Positions 62,475 to 64,000 of a stretch of DNA of 64,000 bases are shown one piece after another (within the stretch, counting starts at the first letter, position 1; each line of letters begins with the position of its first letter). The notes beneath the pieces are model-generated. The model was not told the DNA's origin and searched no databases. It saw nothing but the letters and a program-made list of their open reading frames with translations. Source of the DNA: Lysinibacillus composti (GTDB lineage: Bacteria > Bacillota > Bacilli > Bacillales_A > Planococcaceae); NCBI RefSeq assembly GCF_016908465.1, contig NZ_JAFBDY010000002.1, positions 186,001 to 250,000 of the forward strand. Direction: 5' to 3'. The translations under genes and the position numbers were made by a program.

Positions 62475-64000
62475 TTCAACTCCCTCATTGCTTTACGAGA
62501 TTCATCTTGAGGATCTAGCATATTGGGCCTTTGTTGATAATGATTTTTACCTGGTCTAAATAATGTTTTTTTAATCGTTTCCCAGCTTAGGTCAGCGGAT
62601 ATGTTTAAATATGGTACGCCAAAAATTCTCGTATTCCCAATATAAAGTATTAATAAATAGAGGGAGATGAAGAACCCAAATAAACCAAAGAAAGATGTAA
62701 AAATAATCATGAAAATCCGAATAATACTTAAAGTCGTTAAGAGTGATTTATTCGGAAGCGTGAATGTTGCAATCGTAGAAACAGCGATCACCACGAGCAT
62801 AGCGGGACTTGTAATTCCGGCTCTTATTGCTGCGTCTCCAATAATTAAACCTCCAACTACACTTACAGTTCCCCCAATGGCTTGTGGCAACCGTAATCCA
62901 GCCTCCCGAAGAAGTTCAAACAATATGATTAAAAGAATCATTTCTAATGGTGCAGGTAATGGTAATCCCCTATTTGCAATAATAACAGTAGCTAATAGTG
63001 CTAGAGGCATTTGATCTTGATGAAAATATATCAAAGCAATCCAAAATGCTGGAAACGCGATGCCCAAAACAATTCCAACTAAGTGTAAAAATCTTTCAAA
63101 TGTACTAAAAGGAATGGTGTTTTCAAAGTCCTCTGATGATTTTAATAAAAAGGATAAATTAGTAGGTGTGATTACCCCGTACGATACCCCGTCAACTAAT
63201 ATAGTAAATCTTCCTCTAATTAAGGATTGAACAACAAAATCTGGTCGTCCAGTCGTATTAAATGCAGGAAGAAACCAATTCTTTTTATTGACAAATTCCA
63301 TTAGGGATTGGCCACTTAACATAACATCATTATCTATATTATTTAATTGTTTTTTGATTTCAGTTAAGATGTCTTTATTTACAGTATCATCTAAATAAAG
63401 AATCGCAATGTTGGTTTTAGAACGTCTTCCTACTTCCATTTTTTCAATACATAAAGAATTAGTAGGTAATCGTTTCCGTATTAATGCAATATTAGTTGAA
63501 AGATCTTCAATGAAATTATCTCTCGGCCCCTGTATAATCACTTCCATATTTGTTTCTTCAGGGTTTCGATTTGGTTTATGAGCAATATTACTAGCATACA
63601 ATACTTGTTCCTCTTCAAAATACAGCAGAACATTTCCACTATAAACTAGAGTCATTGCCTCATTTAAATCTGCAACTAGTTTTAAACCAGGTAATATTAG
63701 ATCGTCAAAATTTATATTATTTTGTCCAATGATCATCTCAGCGTTTGGTAAATAGATCTTCTTCTTTTCACTTTTAGATTCTTTTTGCTTTTTTAAGAAT
63801 TGTTCAATTTGTGGAATGACCATGCTATATAACATTTGCTGATCAACCATTGCATCACAAGTAATAAATAAAACCTTAGCAGGATTAAATGTATATTCTT
63901 GAAAAACGATATCTGCAGAGTTTGCAAATAATTTTTCTAGAGTATTTTGATTTATTATTGATTGTTGTTGGTTTGGTTGTTGTTGGCCTGGTTGTTGGTA
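62471..64000 (-). CDS. GerA-family spore germination receptor subunit, 5' end cut by window
   Basis: A subunit of a germinant receptor. The frame is open to the right edge, so the N-terminus is outside. Visible features: cytoplasmic region with PAKVLFITCDAMVDQQML, GLKLVADLNEAM, EVIIQGPRDNFIEDLSTNIALIRKRL and the VSYGVITPTNLSFLL segment, then about five membrane helices including PLPAPLEMILLIILFELLREAGLRLP, the family signature. The part nearest the window edge is a low-complexity Gln/Asn/Pro stretch (QQPGQQQPNQQQ) at about 63941-64000. It is followed directly by the C-subunit gene. Confidence 0.95.
   Translation of the reverse strand, partial: YQQPGQQQPNQQQSIINQNTLEKLFANSADIVFQEYTFNPAKVLFITCDAMVDQQMLYSMVIPQIEQFLKKQKESKSEKKKIYLPNAEMIIGQNNINFDDLILPGLKLVADLNEAMTLVYSGNVLLYFEEEQVLYASNIAHKPNRNPEETNMEVIIQGPRDNFIEDLSTNIALIRKRLPTNSLCIEKMEVGRRSKTNIAILYLDDTVNKDILTEIKKQLNNIDNDVMLSGQSLMEFVNKKNWFLPAFNTTGRPDFVVQSLIRGRFTILVDGVSYGVITPTNLSFLLKSSEDFENTIPFSTFERFLHLVGIVLGIAFPAFWIALIYFHQDQMPLALLATVIIANRGLPLPAPLEMILLIILFELLREAGLRLPQAIGGTVSVVGGLIIGDAAIRAGITSPAMLVVIAVSTIATFTLPNKSLLTTLSIIRIFMIIFTSFFGLFGFFISLYLLILYIGNTRIFGVPYLNISADLSWETIKKTLFRPGKNHYQQRPNMLDPQDESRKAMRELK

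Overview
The window looks like a chromosomal segment of an aerobic, endospore-forming low-GC Gram-positive bacterium. Spore genes (tlp, a GerA/GerC germination receptor), low G+C, strong AGGAGG ribosome binding sites with many TTG/GTG starts, and ParE/ParC, PlsY and YneR-like neighbours all point to Bacillales. Gene content and the style of the intergenic repeats suggest the Planococcaceae/Lysinibacillus side of the order, but that placement is inference. No tRNA, rRNA, CRISPR array, intact insertion sequence or prophage was seen. Both ends cut genes: a histidine kinase on the left and a GerA-family subunit on the right.

Region 1 (about 2.0-18.4 kb) is a molybdenum/formate island. It holds a cytoplasmic-type formate dehydrogenase alpha subunit with its DUF1641 partner and an Mrp-type Fe-S carrier; MpsC-like protein, FdhD and MoaA on the other strand; and two divergent Moco operons (moaB-mobA-moaC and moeB-moeA-mobB-moaE-moaD) fired from overlapping promoters. 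These are followed by modA and modB with an MsmX-like ATPase standing in the ModC position, and a formate/nitrite channel. Together they can import molybdate, build Mo-bis-MGD, sulfurate it, and move and oxidise formate. Both fdhF and the channel gene carry terminator-like hairpins in what appear to be their 5' leaders. moaA appears to start at ATT.

Region 2 (18.4-31.4 kb) begins with 1.3 kb of AT-rich sequence without a recognisable gene. Then come a DUF485 protein with an acetate-type sodium symporter, an EamA transporter, an amino-acid ABC importer joined to luxS, topoisomerase IV (parE-parC), plsY and a HesB-fold protein.

Region 3 (31.5-43.9 kb) is a looser accessory stretch. It contains a duplicated-domain membrane-anchored protein, a ferritin-like protein, aldehyde dehydrogenase, the spore protein Tlp, small orphans, a DUF1906 glycosidase-like protein, an SDR, an EamA transporter, a three-LysM secreted protein and two tandem VanW-family paralogues. 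A GC-rich dispersed repeat and a 20-bp-arm hairpin lie between genes.

Region 4 (44.1-48.5 kb) is a reactive-sulfur (persulfide) detoxification cluster. A CstR-type repressor precedes two rhodaneses, a TusA-rhodanese fusion, a DsrE protein, a rhodanese-metallo-beta-lactamase fusion, TusA and a TauE-type exporter. I find four related GGGTAT-type palindromes placed before its transcription units; one sits exactly in the spacer of the cstR promoter.

Region 5 (48.6-60.9 kb) is a five-gene sensory block: CheR, a large hybrid histidine kinase with two receiver domains, a REC-GGDEF-EAL-LuxR protein, a PAS-GGDEF(degenerate)-EAL-PilZ protein and a six-PAS diguanylate cyclase. It links phosphorelay and cyclic-di-GMP turnover and, unusually, puts a DNA-binding domain on a GGDEF-EAL protein. 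The window ends with degenerate intergenic repeats and a spore germination receptor operon (gerA-type, gerC-type).
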